A stretch of 64,000 bases of DNA, from the NCBI RefSeq assembly GCF_002575655.3, contig NC_053037.3:570068880-570132879 (forward strand), in the 5' to 3' direction. The translations under genes were made by a program, and so were the position numbers. This DNA is from Aegilops tauschii subsp. strangulata. Its lineage: Eukaryota > Streptophyta > Magnoliopsida > Poales > Poaceae. The notes beneath the pieces are model-generated. The model worked only from the letters and a program-made list of their open reading frames with translations. It did no database searches and had not been told where the DNA came from. Below, in pieces: positions 43,989-56,174 of this stretch (position 1 is its first letter; each line of letters starts with the position of its first letter).

Positions 43989-44501
43989 TTATGTCTCCTT
44001 TGCTGGTGAAGGGGTTGTTGATGATGTAGGCTTGTCGTTCATCTTCCAAGGCATAGGCTCACCATCATAGAAGGATGATCGAGTCTCCAGGATCCTTAAA
44101 TCTGCAGCCAAACTCATCCTCTTGAATCTATATTCATACTCACAGTTTTGGTTTGGCAGGTCATAGATTTGGGCTTGGAGGTGCTCGATTTTCTCGTGGA
44201 GCTTGAAGATGGCCTCTCCAATGTCCTTGGCATCCAGCTTGTGGTTGTTGGTGAACTCCGTGATCATTATGTGATTGGAGTCAAGTCCATGCTCCACCAT
44301 CTCCTGGCACTTGAAAACTTGTTGCTCCATTGCCTCGAGCCTTGTCTCCACGCTTCCGGTCCTCCTTGGTCCCTCAACATCACGGATGTGCAGCACCCCC
44401 TCATGCATCTCAATGGTTTGAGGGTGTTGCAGCACCTCCGCGAGGTAGGGGTTGATGACCTTCTCGAAGAACTTGTCCTTGGGGGCACTTGGAGACGTCA
44501 T
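43989..44501 (-). CDS. Extra 170-residue coiled-coil ORF between pol and the 3' LTR
   Basis: Open from MTSPSAPKDKFFEKVINPYL to STTPSPAKET. The middle (LEAMEQQVFKCQEMVEHGL, IFKLHEKIEHLQAQIYDL) is predicted coiled coil. It is in the same orientation as gag-pol and, unlike gag-pol, is uninterrupted. A TATATAAA box on the minus strand (44584-44591) lies about 83 bp upstream and a GC-rich hairpin about 150 bp upstream, so it may have its own transcript. Some gypsy lineages carry an env-like ORF here, but I see no signal peptide or membrane segment. Function unknown. Confidence 0.6.
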   Translation of the reverse strand: MTSPSAPKDKFFEKVINPYLAEVLQHPQTIEMHEGVLHIRDVEGPRRTGSVETRLEAMEQQVFKCQEMVEHGLDSNHIMITEFTNNHKLDAKDIGEAIFKLHEKIEHLQAQIYDLPNQNCEYEYRFKRMSLAADLRILETRSSFYDGEPMPWKMNDKPTSSTTPSPAKET

Positions 44502-44583
44502 GATGATCTAGATCTGTCAGAAGAACAGCTCGAAACAAGAACAGAGGACAATTGCATGATACAGGAGTCAAAACCTTCGGGAG

Positions 44584-44591
44584 TTTATATA
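44584..44591 (-). promoter_or_regulatory. Putative internal TATA box
   Basis: TATATAAA on the minus strand, 83 bp before the extra ORF and after the 44650-44712 hairpin. Confidence 0.4.
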
Positions 44592-44649
44592 ATGAATTTT
44601 TACCGACCAAAATACGTATCGTGCAAGAAAACGGAGTCCGGAGGGCACA

Positions 44650-44712
44650 CGAGGTGCCCACGAGGCAGGGGGCACGCACAGGGGGGTAGGGCGTGCCCTC
44701 CTCCCTCGTGGA
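44650..44712. repeat. GC-rich hairpin also found in three LTRs
   Basis: GCCCACGAGGCAGGGGGC, a GGGGGGTAGGG core, then GCCC..CTCCCTCGTGG. Versions occur in both LTRs of this element (42118-42177 and 50838-50897) and in the LTR of the neighbouring gypsy element (57408-57472). Confidence 0.8.
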
Positions 44713-45089
44713 GGCCTCGTGTCCTTCCCGGTCTGCTTCTTATGTTTCTATTTTTCTAAATATTCGAAAACGGAGAAAAATTGCCATTAGAACTATTTTG
44801 GAGTCGGTTTAGTTACCGTACCACATACCTATTCCTTTTCGGGGTCTGAAACATTCTGGAAAGTGTCCCTTATGTATTCCTCCGGGGTTACGGTTTCAAT
44901 AACATTGGTTTCAACATTTATAGGATTACTTGAGATATAATGTTTGATTCTTTGACTGTTTACCACCTTCGGATTTGTGCCTTCAAAGTTGTTGATTTTT
45001 ATGGCACCGGAACGATAGACCTCCTCGATAACGTAAGGACCTTCCCATTTAGAGAGAAGTTTTCCTGCAAAAAATCTTAAACGAGAGTT

Positions 45090-48000
45090 CTATATTAATA
45101 CATAATCACCTACATTAAACTCACGCTTTTGTATTCTTTTGTCATGCCATCTTTTAACTTTTTCTTTAAATAGTTTGGCATTCTCATAGGCTTGGGTTCT
45201 CCATTCATCGAGTGAGCTAATGTCAAATAACCTCTTCTCACCGGCAAGTTTGAAATCATAATTGAGCTCTTTAATGGCCCAATATGCCTTATGTTCTAGT
45301 TCGAGAGGTAAGTGACATGCTTTTCCATAAACCATTTTATACGGAGACATACCCATAGGATTTTTATATGCAGTTCTATAGGCCCATAATGCATCATCAA
45401 GTTTCTTGGACCAATTCTTTCTAGATCTATTAACAGTCTTTTGCAAAATTAATTTTAGTTCTATTAGTCAACTCTACTTGACCACTAGACTGTGGGTGAT
45501 AAGGAGATGCAATTCTATGATTAACATCATACTTAGCAAGCATTTTACGAAAAGCACCATGAGTAAAATGTGAACCACCATCAGTCATTAAATATCTAGG
45601 GACTCCAAACCTCGGAAAAATAACTTCTTTAAGCATCTTAATAGAGGTGTTATGATCAGCACTACTAGTTGGAATAGCTTCTACCCACTTAGTAACGTAA
45701 TCAACAGCAACTAAAATATGTGTATATCCATTAGAGGCAGGAAATGGTCCCATATAATCAAAGCCCCAAACATCAAATGGTTCAATAACAAGTGAATAGT
45801 TCATAGGCATTTCTTAACGTCTACTAATATTACCAATTCTTTGACATTCATCACAAGATAATACAAACTTACGGGCATCCTTGAAGAGAGTAGGCCAATA
45901 AAAACCGGATTGCAATACCTTATGTGCAGTTCTATCTCCACCGTGGTGTCCTCCATAAGCTTCGGAGTGACACTTGCGTAGGATCTGTTCCTATTCATGC
46001 TCTGGTACACAACGCCAAATAACACCATCTACTCCTTCTTTATAAAGATGAGGGTCATCCCAAAAGTAATGTCTCAAATCATAGAAAAACTTTTTCTTTT
46101 GCTGGTAGTGTGAAACTAGGTGGTATAAATTTAGCAACAATGTAATTAGCATAATCGGCATACCATGGAGCAGTACGAGAAGCATTTATGACAATTACTT
46201 GTTCATCAGGAAAGCTATCATCAATAGGTAGTGGGTCATCAAGAACATTTTCTAACCTAGACAAGTTGTCTGCAACGGGGTTCTCAGCTCCCTTTCTATC
46301 AATAATATGCAAATCAAATTCTTGTAGCAAGAGAACCCATCTAATAAGTCTAGGTTTAGCATCTTTCTTTTCCATAAGATATTTAATAGCAGCATGATCC
46401 ATGTGAATAGTTACTTTAGAATCAACAATATATGGTCTGAACATATCACAAGCAAATACAACTGCTAAAAATTCTTTTCAGTAGTAGCATAATTTCTCTA
46501 GGCATTGTCTAGAGTTTTACTGGCATATTGAATGACATTTAATTTCTTATCAACTCTTTGCCCTAGAACAACACCTATAGCATAATCACTAGCATCACAC
46601 ATAATTTCGAAGGGTAAATTCCAATCAGGTGGCTGAACGATAGGTGCAGAAATCAATGCTTTCTTAAGTATTTCAAATGCTTCTACACAATCATCATCAA
46701 AGACAAATGGTATATCTTTTTGTAATAGATTAGTCAGAGGCCGAGAAATTTTTGAGAAGTCCTTAATGAACCTCCTATAAAAACTGGCATGACCAAGGAA
46801 ACTTCTTATACCTTTGATGTCCTTGGGACATGGCATCTTTTCAATAGCATCAACTTTAGCTTTATCAACTTCAATACCTCTTTCAAAAATTTTATGCCCC
46901 AAGACAATACCTTCATTAACCATAAAGTGGCACTTCTCCCAATTCAAGACAAGGTTAGTTTCTTCACATCTCTGCAAAACTCGATCAAGGTTGCTCAAGC
47001 AATCATCAAAAGAGGATCCATAGACGGAGAAATCGTCCATGAAAACCTCACAAATCTTTTCACAAAAATCAGAGAATATAGCCATCATGCATCTTTGAAA
47101 GGTAGCAGGTGCATTACATAAACCAAAAGGCATACGTCTATAAGCAAAAGTACCGAAAGGGCAAGTAAAAGTGGTCTTTGCTTGATCATCAGCTGACACA
47201 GGCTTTTGAGAGAAACGAGAATAACCATCTAGAAAGCAAAAATGTGTGTGTTTGGATAATCTTTCTAGCATTTGATCAATGAATGGCAAGGGGTAATGAT
47301 CCTTTTTAGTAGCTTTATTTAATTTGCGGAAATCAATTACCATCCTATAAACTATAGTAATTCTTTGAGGAATCAACTCATCTTTATCATTAGGAACGAC
47401 AGTAATACCCCCCTTCTTAGGGACACAATGGACAGGACTTACCCACTGACTATCAGCAACGGGATAAATTATACCTGCCTCAAGGAGCTTTAATATTTCT
47501 TTCTTACCACTTCTTTCATCTTAGGATTCAGCCGTCGTTGGTGATCAATAACTGGTTTGGCATCTTTCTCCAAATTTATTTTGTGTTGGCATAGAGTGGG
47601 ACTAATGCCCTTAAGATCATCAAGAGTATATCCAATGGCAGCACGATGCTTCTTCAGAGTTTTCAATAATTTTTCTTCCTCCTTCTCTGAAAGGTTAGCA
47701 CTAATAATAACATGATATATCTTCTTTTCATCAAGATAAGCATATTTAAGAGTATCAGGCAATGGTTTAAGCTCAAACACGGGATCACCCTTGGGTGGAG
47801 GAGGATCCCCTAAAATTTCAACACGCAAGTTGTGTTTCAGATTAGGTCCCCGTTTAAAGAACACTTCATCTATTTCCCTTCTTTCATTCATAAACATATC
47901 ATTTTCATGGTCTAACAAATATTGTTCTAAAGGATCACTAGGAGGTACGGCAATAGAAGCAAGACCAATAATTTCATCCTTACTAGGTAATTCCTCTTCA

Positions 48001-49562
48001 CGGTGTTGTCTACGAAATTTAGAAAAGTTGAACTCATGAGACATATCATCCAAACCAACAGTAACAACATCCTTTTTGCAGTCTATCTTAGCATTAACAG
48101 TGTTCAAGAAGGGTCTACCAAATATAATGGGACAAAAGCTATCTTGTGGGGAACCAAGAACAAGAAAATCAGCAGGATATTTAGTTTTCCCACACAAGAC
48201 TTCAACATCTCTAACAATTCCAATTGGTGAAATAGTATCTCTATTGGCAAGCTTAATTGTGACATCAATTTCTTCTAACTCAGTAGGTGCAATATCATGC
48301 ATAATTTCTTTGTATAAGTCAATAGGTATTCCACTAGCACTACCACCCATATCACACAAGCCATGATAACAATGATCTCCTATTTTAATAGAAATAACAG
48401 GCATGCCTACCACAGGTCTATGTTTATCTTTAGCACAAAGGTTTAGCAATTCTAGCAGTCTCATCACAGAAATAAATAACATGCCCATCAATATTATCAG
48501 CCAAGAGATCTTTGACAATAGCAATATTAGGTTCAACTTTAACTTGCTCAGGAGGTGTATAAGTTCTAATATTGCTCTTACGAACCATAGTTGAAGCTTT
48601 AGCATGATCTTTTATCCTAACAGGAAAAGGTGGTTTCTCAACATAAGCAGTAGGAACAATAGGATCATTATAAGTGATAGTCTTTTCTTCAAATTTAACA
48701 GGTGCAACTACTTTTACTTCTATGGGAGGATGATATTTAAACCACTTCTCCTTAGGGAGATCAACGTGAGCAGCAAAAGATTCACAAAAAGAAGCTACTA
48801 TCTCAGAGTCAAGTCCATATTTAGTGCTAAATTTACGGAAAACATCGGTATCCATAAAAGATTTAACACAATCAAACTTAGGTGTTATACCTGACTCCTT
48901 ACCTTCGTCGAGGTCCCAATCTTCAGAGTTGCATTTAATTCTTTTCAATAAATCCCATTTGAATTCAATAGTCTTCATCATAAAAGAACCAGAACAAGAA
49001 GTATCGAGCATGGTGCGATTGTTGTCAGAAAGCCGAGCATAAAAATTTTGAATAATCATTTTTCTTGAGAGCTCATGATTGGGGCATGAATATAACATTG
49101 ACTTAGCCTCCCCCAAGCTTGAGCGATGCTTTCTCCTTCGCGAGGACAAAAATTATATATATAATTACGATCACGATGAACAAGATGCGTAGGATACTTC
49201 TGATGAAATTCCAATTTCAATCGTTTGTAGTTCCATGATCCCATATCATCACATAGCCTATACCACGTCAATGCATCTCCCTTCAAAGATAAAGGAAAGA
49301 CCTTCTTCTTGATCACATCATCGGGCATACCTGCAAGCTTAAATAATCCACAAACTTCATCCACTTATATTAGGTGCTCATCAGGATGTAATGTTCCATC
49401 TCCTGCAAAAGGATTAGCTAGCAGTTTTTCTATCATACCCGAAGGAATTTCAAAGTAGACATTTTCATTTTCAGTAGGTTCAGTAGGTTGAGGAGCAACT
49501 CTTTGCTCCACTGGTCGGGGTGAAGATACCCCGAACAAGCCCCTCAAAGGATTACTTTCCAT
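45090..49562 (-). pseudogene. Gypsy gag-pol polyprotein, broken by stops and frameshifts
   Basis: In minus-strand order: gag (49562 to about 48450; LKGDALTWYRLCDDMGSW, RDRNYIYNF); a retroviral-type protease region (about 48340-48290, CDMGGSASGIP in place of the usual D-S/T-G loop); reverse transcriptase (about 47360-46550; MVIDFRKLNKATKKDHYPLP and the VFMDDFSVYG active-site block); RNase H (46550-46080; [14 protein letters not shown]); integrase with zinc-binding region (about 46030-45830) and DDE core (45810-45430; [21 protein letters not shown]); and the integrase C-terminus (to 45090). This order is Ty3/gypsy. Stops and frameshifts occur in gag (TAA at 49365-49367, and a frame change near 49100), before RT, and in integrase. 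The copy is non-autonomous. Confidence 0.88.
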
Positions 49563-49656
49563 AGTAACAAGTGACAGTAAATTTCAGCACACTATATAAT
49601 TTTTTTTCCTTACCAAAGGCGCTTCACTCCCCGGTAATGGCGCCAGAAAAGAGTCT

Positions 49657-51173
49657 TGATGACCCACAAGTATAGGGGATCTATTTTAGTCCTTTCGATA
49701 AGTAAGAGTGTCGAACCCAACGAGGAGCAGAAGGAAATGATAAGCGGTTTTCAGCAAGGTATTCTCTGCAAGCACTAAAATTATAGGTAACAGATAGTTT
49801 TGTGATAAGATAATTTGTAATGAGCAACAAGTAACAAAAGTAAATAAAGTGCAGCAAGGTGGCCCAATCCTTTTTGTAGCAAAGGACAAGCCTGGACAAA
49901 CTCTTATATAAAGAAAAGCGCTCCCGAGGACACATGGGAATTATCGTCAAGCTAGTTTTCATCACGTTCATATGATTCACGTTCGGTACTTTGATAATTT
50001 GATATGTGGGTGGACCGGTGCTTGGGTGCTGTCCTTACTTGGACAAGCATCCCACTTATGATTAACTCCTATTGCAAGCATCCGCAACTACAAAAGAAGT
50101 ATTAAGGTAAACCTAACCATAGCATGAAACATATGGATCCAAATCAGCCCCTTACGAAGCAACGCATAAACTGGGGTTTAAGCTTCTGCCACTCTAGCAA
50201 CCCATCATCTACTTATTACTTCCCAATGCCTTCCTCTAGGCCCAAACAATGGTGAAGTGTCATGTAGTCGACGTTCACATAACACCACTAGAGGAGAGAC
50301 AACATACATCTCATCAAAATATTGAACGAATACCAAATTCACATGACTACAATAGCAAGACTTCTCCCATGTCCTCAGGAACAAACGTAACTACTCACAA
50401 ATCATATTCATCTTCATAATCAGAGGGGTATTAATATGCATTAAGGATCTGAACATATGATCTTCCACCAAATAAACCAACTAGCATCAACTACAAGGAG
50501 TAATCAACACTACTAGCAACCTACAGGTACCAATCTCAGGCTATGAGACAAAGATTGGATACAAGAGAAGAACTAGGGTTTGAGACGAGATGGTGCTGGT
50601 GAAGATGTTGATGGAGATTGCCCCCCTCCCGATGAGAGGAGCGTTGGTGATGACGATGGCGATGATTTCCCCCTCCCGGAGGTAAGTGTCCCGGCAGAAC
50701 AGCTCTGCCGGAGCCCTAGATTGGTTCCGCCAAGGTTCCGCCTCATGGCGGCGGAGTCTCGTCCCGAAAGCTTGCTTATGATTTTTCTCTGGACGAAAGA
50801 CTTCATATAGCAGAAGATGGGCACCGGAGGGCTAACAGGGGGCCCACGAGGCAGGGGGCGCGCCCAGGGGGGTAGGGCGCGCCCCCTCCCTCGTGGCCAG
50901 GGTGTGGGCCCCTCTGGTATTTCTTTCGCTCAATATTTTTTATTATTTCCAAAAATAACTTCCGTGGAGTTTCAGGACTTTTGGAGTTGTGCAGAATAGG
51001 TCTCTAATATTTGCTCCTTTTCCAGCCCAGAATTCCAGCTGCCGGCATTCTCCCTCTTTATGTAAACCTTGTAAAATAAGAGAATAGGCATAAGTATTGT
51101 GACATAATGTGTAATAACAGCCCATAATGCAATAAATATCAATATAAAAGCATGATGCAAAATGGACGTATCA
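49657..51173 (-). repeat. 5' LTR of the gypsy element
   Basis: 1517 bp, collinear with 40934-42455. In coding orientation the promoter would fire leftward. It contains the GC-rich hairpin at 50838-50897. Confidence 0.92.
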
Positions 51174-52491
51174 CCCCCCAGACCAATAGTCGGACATGTT
51201 GTGAATTGTCAGGAGGAGCTTAGGGTTGTTAGTATTTGCAGGTTGTGAACTGTGTTTTGTGTTGTGTATTTTGAGAGTACTTTCAGATATGAATGTCTTT
51301 TGAATTTCAGAATTGTAGTATTGAGCATATGAAGTATTTTATGAATTCTAGAGATCTATTTTTAGCACTTAAAAAATGTAGTTTCATAGGAGTATAAAAG
51401 TGCAGACAATGTGATTCTCAGAGAAGAAACTGCAAGTTTCAGTTTCAGATAAGAAACTCCAAGTTCAGTTTCAGATAAGAAACCGAAACTTTTAGAGGCA
51501 GAGCATTTATATTAACACGGCCTTTACAAACAGTGTTAACATCATGCTGGAAGTTTTATTCATGGTCGAAACTGGAACTACCAGCAAGTTAACATCATGC
51601 TGATCAACATTCATGCATAGCACATCTTCATATGATGCAGAGTCAAAAAGATATGCCATTTTCAAGATGCCCACACAATGTCGAGTGTGCGAAAAACAGA
51701 GAAAACGAGGGACGCCGCTGTCTGCCGTTGTGAACATGCTGAACAAACGAGAGGAATCTGGAGAGGACTGTACGTGGAGAGGCGGACAGTCGGGACCCAC
51801 CAGGTCTATGGCCGTACGCAAGCAAGTGCCTCATCGAAAAAATACTTCCTCCTAATGCTATACTGACGTTGGGGCCCACGGGTTTGTCAACATAGTTACA
51901 TTTTTAGGTGCTTCAACGTAGTTACGATAGGAGATAAATTCACAACGAAGCTGGGGAGCTGGCAGGTATCATTTATTATCGCTGGGGCAGCAAGTATCAG
52001 CTGGGTTTTGGGCTGCCCCGTCTAGGCTTTCTTTTTTAACATGCGCAGCCCACGATCTCGGATGGGAGATCCATAGGCTTGTTTGTATTTTCTTGAGGGC
52101 CGTCATGTACCGACCGGCCTATGGACCTCCCATCCGAGGTATTATTTTTCCTGAAACATCGGCAGCCCAATTTATGTTTTTTTTTGAAGAAAACGCAGAG
52201 GTCTGTTCTATTTTTCTATATAAGAATAGGAACGCCTCGTCCAACTTATGTTCCCTTCTAACAATATTATATATATTTAAATTATTTTATATGTTATTAT
52301 ATATTATTGTTATTGTCATCATATATTTAACAGATACTTACATATGTAAGAAAACAATATCCCACATCTTATTAACTTATAAAAATAATTTCTTAACAAT
52401 AAAATCCTGGATTTTTTTTGGCAACGAAAATCCTGATGATTGTGTACAAAAGCTTGGTAAGATTTAAGGACCAATGTAATAATAAATCACT

Positions 52492-52529
<38 letters not shown>

Positions 52530-53019
52530 CAAAATGCTCAACCCCTGTTTCTTTTTTGATAACATTGATGCGCCCACCCCAACATTATAATTAGGATAAG
52601 CCCAGCAAAATCGTGTATTTCGAGAAAGTGCAAATGGCCTGTAATTTTTTAGGAAAAACATAAATGGGCCGCATGGACGCTACATTATTTGTTCACCCAG
52701 CCCAGCTAATGGACTGTAGTTCAAAAAAAAGAGATCAAATGAACTGCAAATTCTACCCCGCAAAAAAAGACTGTAAATTCTGAAAAAATGGGTTGAATAC
52801 GTGCCACATTTTTGGAGGCTGAAATGTGGGCCAATAGGTCGAAGCCAATGCAAGTCGTTGTCAACTTAGTCAACAAATGATTCTGACATCGTTAGCCGTT
52901 GGATTTACATCCAACAACCGGCATCCATCTTCAATCTCTCGTCTTCTTCCTCCAGCGCCGCCGGGACCACTTGCTCCCGCCTCCTGCTGCTAGCAGCTCT
53001 GCTTAGCACGCTTCGCTGT
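51174..53019. other. 3' flank of the plus-strand gene and CACTA-2 interior
   Basis: 51174-51600 should be the displaced 3' region of the 158-residue gene. 51760-51850 contains GACAGTCGGGACCCACCAGG, also found near 57920, a right-end subterminal motif of CACTA-2. A TA microsatellite lies at 52494-52528. The rest is AT-rich without a recognised gene. Confidence 0.5.
52057..52138. repeat. 82-bp hairpin with a 22-bp stem
   Basis: CTCGGATGGGAG.TCCATAGG at 52057-52078 is inverted at 52117-52138 with a single mismatch, around a 38-bp loop. It may be a small MITE end or a foldback RNA. Confidence 0.7.
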
Positions 53020-55170
53020 GAAGTGCTACTCCACCGTTGGCTATTCCATGAAAAATTCCCACTAGTATATGAAAGTGACAAACAAGAGACTTTCTATCAT
53101 GAAGATCATGGTGCTACTTTGAAGCACAAGTGTGGAAAAAAAAGGATAGTAGCATTGTCCCTTTTTATTTTCTTTTTTTTGGCCTTCTTTTTTTTATTTG
53201 GCCTTTCTCTTTTTTTGGGACAATGCTCTATGAATGATGATCATCACACTTCTATTTATTTACAACTCAATGATTACAACCCGATACTAGAACAAATTAT
53301 GACTCTATATGAATGCCTCCAGCGGTATACCGGGATAACAATGAATCAAGAGTGACATGTATGAAAAATTATGAACGGTGGCTTTGCCACAAATACGATC
53401 TCAACTACATGATCATGCAAAGCAATATGACAATGATGAGCATGTCATAATAAACAGAACGGTGGAAAGTTGCATGGCAACATATCTCGGAATGGCTATG
53501 GAAATGCCATAATAGGTAGGTATGGTGGTTGTTTTGAGGAAGATATAAGGAGGTTTATGTGTGAAAGAGCGTATCATATCACGGGGTTTGGATGCACCGG
53601 CGAATTTTGCACCAACTCTCAATGTGAGAAAGGGCAATGCACGGTACCGAAGAGGCTAGCAATGATGGAAGGGTAAGAGGGCGTATAATCCATGGACTCA
53701 ACATTAGTCATAAAGAACTCACATACTTATTGCAAAAATCTACAAGTCATCAAAAACCAAGCACTACGCGCATGCTCCAGGGGATAGATTGGTAGGAAAT
53801 GACCATCGCTCGTCCCCGACCGCCACTCATAAGGAAGACAATCAAAGAACACCTCATGTTTCAAATTTGTTACATAACGTTTACCATACATGCATGCTAC
53901 GGGACTTGCAAACTTCAAAACAAGTATTTCTCAAATTCACATCTACTCAACTAGCACAACCTTAATATCACTACCTCCATATCTCAAAACAATCATCAAG
54001 CATCAAACTTCTCTTAGTATTCAGCACACTCATAAGAAAGTTTTTTACTAGTCTTGAATACCTAGCATATTAGGATTATCTAAGCAAATTACCATGCTGT
54101 TTAAGACTCTCAAAATAATATAAGTGAAGTATGAGAGAATAATAGTTTCTATAAAACAAAACCACCACCGTGCTCTAAAAGATATAAGTGAAGCACTAGA
54201 ACAAAAACTATATAGCTCAAAAGATATAAGTGAAGCACATAGAGTATTCTAATAATTTCCGAATCATGTGTGTCTCTCTCAAAAGGTGTGTCCAGCAAAT
54301 ATGATTGTGGTAAACTAAAAAGAAAAGACTCAAATAATACAAGACGCTCCAAGCAAAACACATATCATGTGGTAAATAAAAATATAGCTCCAAGTAAAGT
54401 TACCGATGGAAGTAGACAAAAGAGGGGATGCCTTCCGGGGCATCCCCAAGCTTTGGCTTTTTTGTGTCCTTAGATTATCTTGGGGTGCCTTGGGCATCCC
54501 CAAGCTTTGGCTCTTGCCACTCCTTGTTCCATAATCCATCAAATCTTTTACCCAAAACTTGAAAACTTCACAACACAAAACTTAACAGAAAATCTCGTGA
54601 GCTCCTTTAGCGAAAGAAAACAAAACACCACTTCAAGGTACTGTAATGAACTCATTATTTATTTATATTGGTCTTAAACCTACTGTATTCCAACTTATCT
54701 ATGGTTTATAAACTATTTTACTAGCCATAGATTCATCAAAATAAGCGAACAACACATGAAAAACAGAATCTGTCAAAAACAAAACAGTCTGTAGTAATCT
54801 GTAACTAACGCAAACTTCTGGAACTCCAAAAATTCAGCCAAAATAGGAAGACCTAGACAATTTGTTTATTGATCAGAAGAAATTGGAATCAATATTTTAT
54901 CACGTTCTGGTGATTTTTAACAATTATTTTCGTGAACAGAAAGGTTCTGCAATTTTCAGCAAGATCAAATAACTATCATCCAAGAAGATCCTATAGGTTT
55001 AACTTGGCACAAACACTAATTAAAACATAAAAACACATCTAACCAGAGGCCAGATCAAAGATTTATTCCTAAACAGAAGCAAAAAGCAAAAACTAAAAAT
55101 AAAATTGGATTGCCTCCCAACAAGCGCTATCGTTTAACGCCCCTAGCTAGGCATAAAAGCAAGGATAGAT

Positions 55171-55983
55171 CTAGGTATTGCTGTCTTTGGTAGGTAATTC
55201 TTTAATGAGACATCTATCACCCTTAGGAGTTTCTTTCTTTTTATTGATCATCAAACTTTTAGGCACAATATCAAAAAATTCATTTGTAGCAAATGGTTCC
55301 TTAATGATAGCAAAAAGATTGGGATGAATACTTATAGATTTGAGATCCGCAGTTTCCTTACTAGAGGATTCACCCTTATTTTTAGGAACATACATAAGCT
55401 TGGCAATTTTAGTTTGAGGACTTGGAGTATTCTTTACGGAAGAAAAAACGGTTCCCAAGTTGGTAATGATACCCTCAAGTTTATCGATTCTAGTGGAATC
55501 TTGATCTATTCTTTCATTAACTATGGGTTCCTTCTCCTTAATATTTTTCAAAGTGACTCCTACTTTAGATCCATATTGGGTAATTTGGTTGTGGATCTTT
55601 TTATCCAAATTTTCGATTAACTCTACGGTAGCAACTTTATTTTCAATAATTTCAAGTATTTGCATTATATGCTCCAAAGTTAACATAGTTCCATTAACCA
55701 AAAGAGGTGGTGAGCCAAACAAATTTATCATAGCATTATAAGAATCAAAAGTATGGCTACACAAGAAATTCCCTCCGGTAATGGTATCAAGGATATATCT
55801 GCACCAAGGAGTAGCTCCTACATAAAAGTTGCGGAGAAGAACGGAAGTAGATTGCTTCCTGGTAGATCTATTTTGAGCATTGCAAATTCTATACCAAGCG
55901 TCTTTCAGATTTTCTCCCTCCCTTTGCTTAAAATTTAGAACTTCATTCTCGGGAGACAACGGAGAACATAGAGGACTAGCCAT
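55171..55983 (-). pseudogene. Gag-like ORF of the truncated gypsy element
   Basis: 270 codons from MASPLCSPLSPENEVLNFKQ to IKELPTKDSNT. LNFKQREGENLKDAWYRICN matches the gag segment of grass gypsy elements. The stretch with LIENLDKKIHNQITQYG, DSTRIDKLEGIITNLGTVFS is probably coiled coil. The frame is open, but the remaining polyprotein is gone. Confidence 0.65.
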
Positions 55984-56174
55984 AACGACCAAGCAAGCGA
56001 AAAAAGAGGCGAACGAAAAAGAGAGGGCGAATAAAACGGCAAGGGTGAAGTGGGGGAGAGGAAAACGAGAGGCAAATGGCAAATAATGTAATGAGGGAGA
56101 TAAGGGTTTGTGATGGGTACTTGGTATGTTGACTTTTGCGTAGACTCCCCAGCAACGGCGCCAGAAATCCTTCT

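Larger units (their letters stand above)
40934..51173 (-). mobile_element. Complete Ty3/gypsy LTR retrotransposon, 10.2 kb, 5-bp CCCCC duplication
   Basis: LTRs at 40934-42455 and 49657-51173 flank a minus-strand gag-pol. In coding orientation they begin TGATACGTCCATTTTGC and end GGGTCATCA. Six C residues occur on each side of the insertion, consistent with a 5-bp duplication. A TGGCGCC-containing primer-binding region follows the 5' LTR (about 49635-49650). A purine tract (AAGCTTGGGGAAGT) precedes the 3' LTR. It is inserted in the 3' flank of the 158-residue plus-strand gene. Confidence 0.93.

Noticed and set aside
53023..53355. 110-codon plus-strand frame with a Phe/Leu-rich membrane-like segment
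   Set aside because: It lies antisense in the non-coding 3' region of a truncated gypsy element. The hydrophobic stretch comes from T-rich runs.
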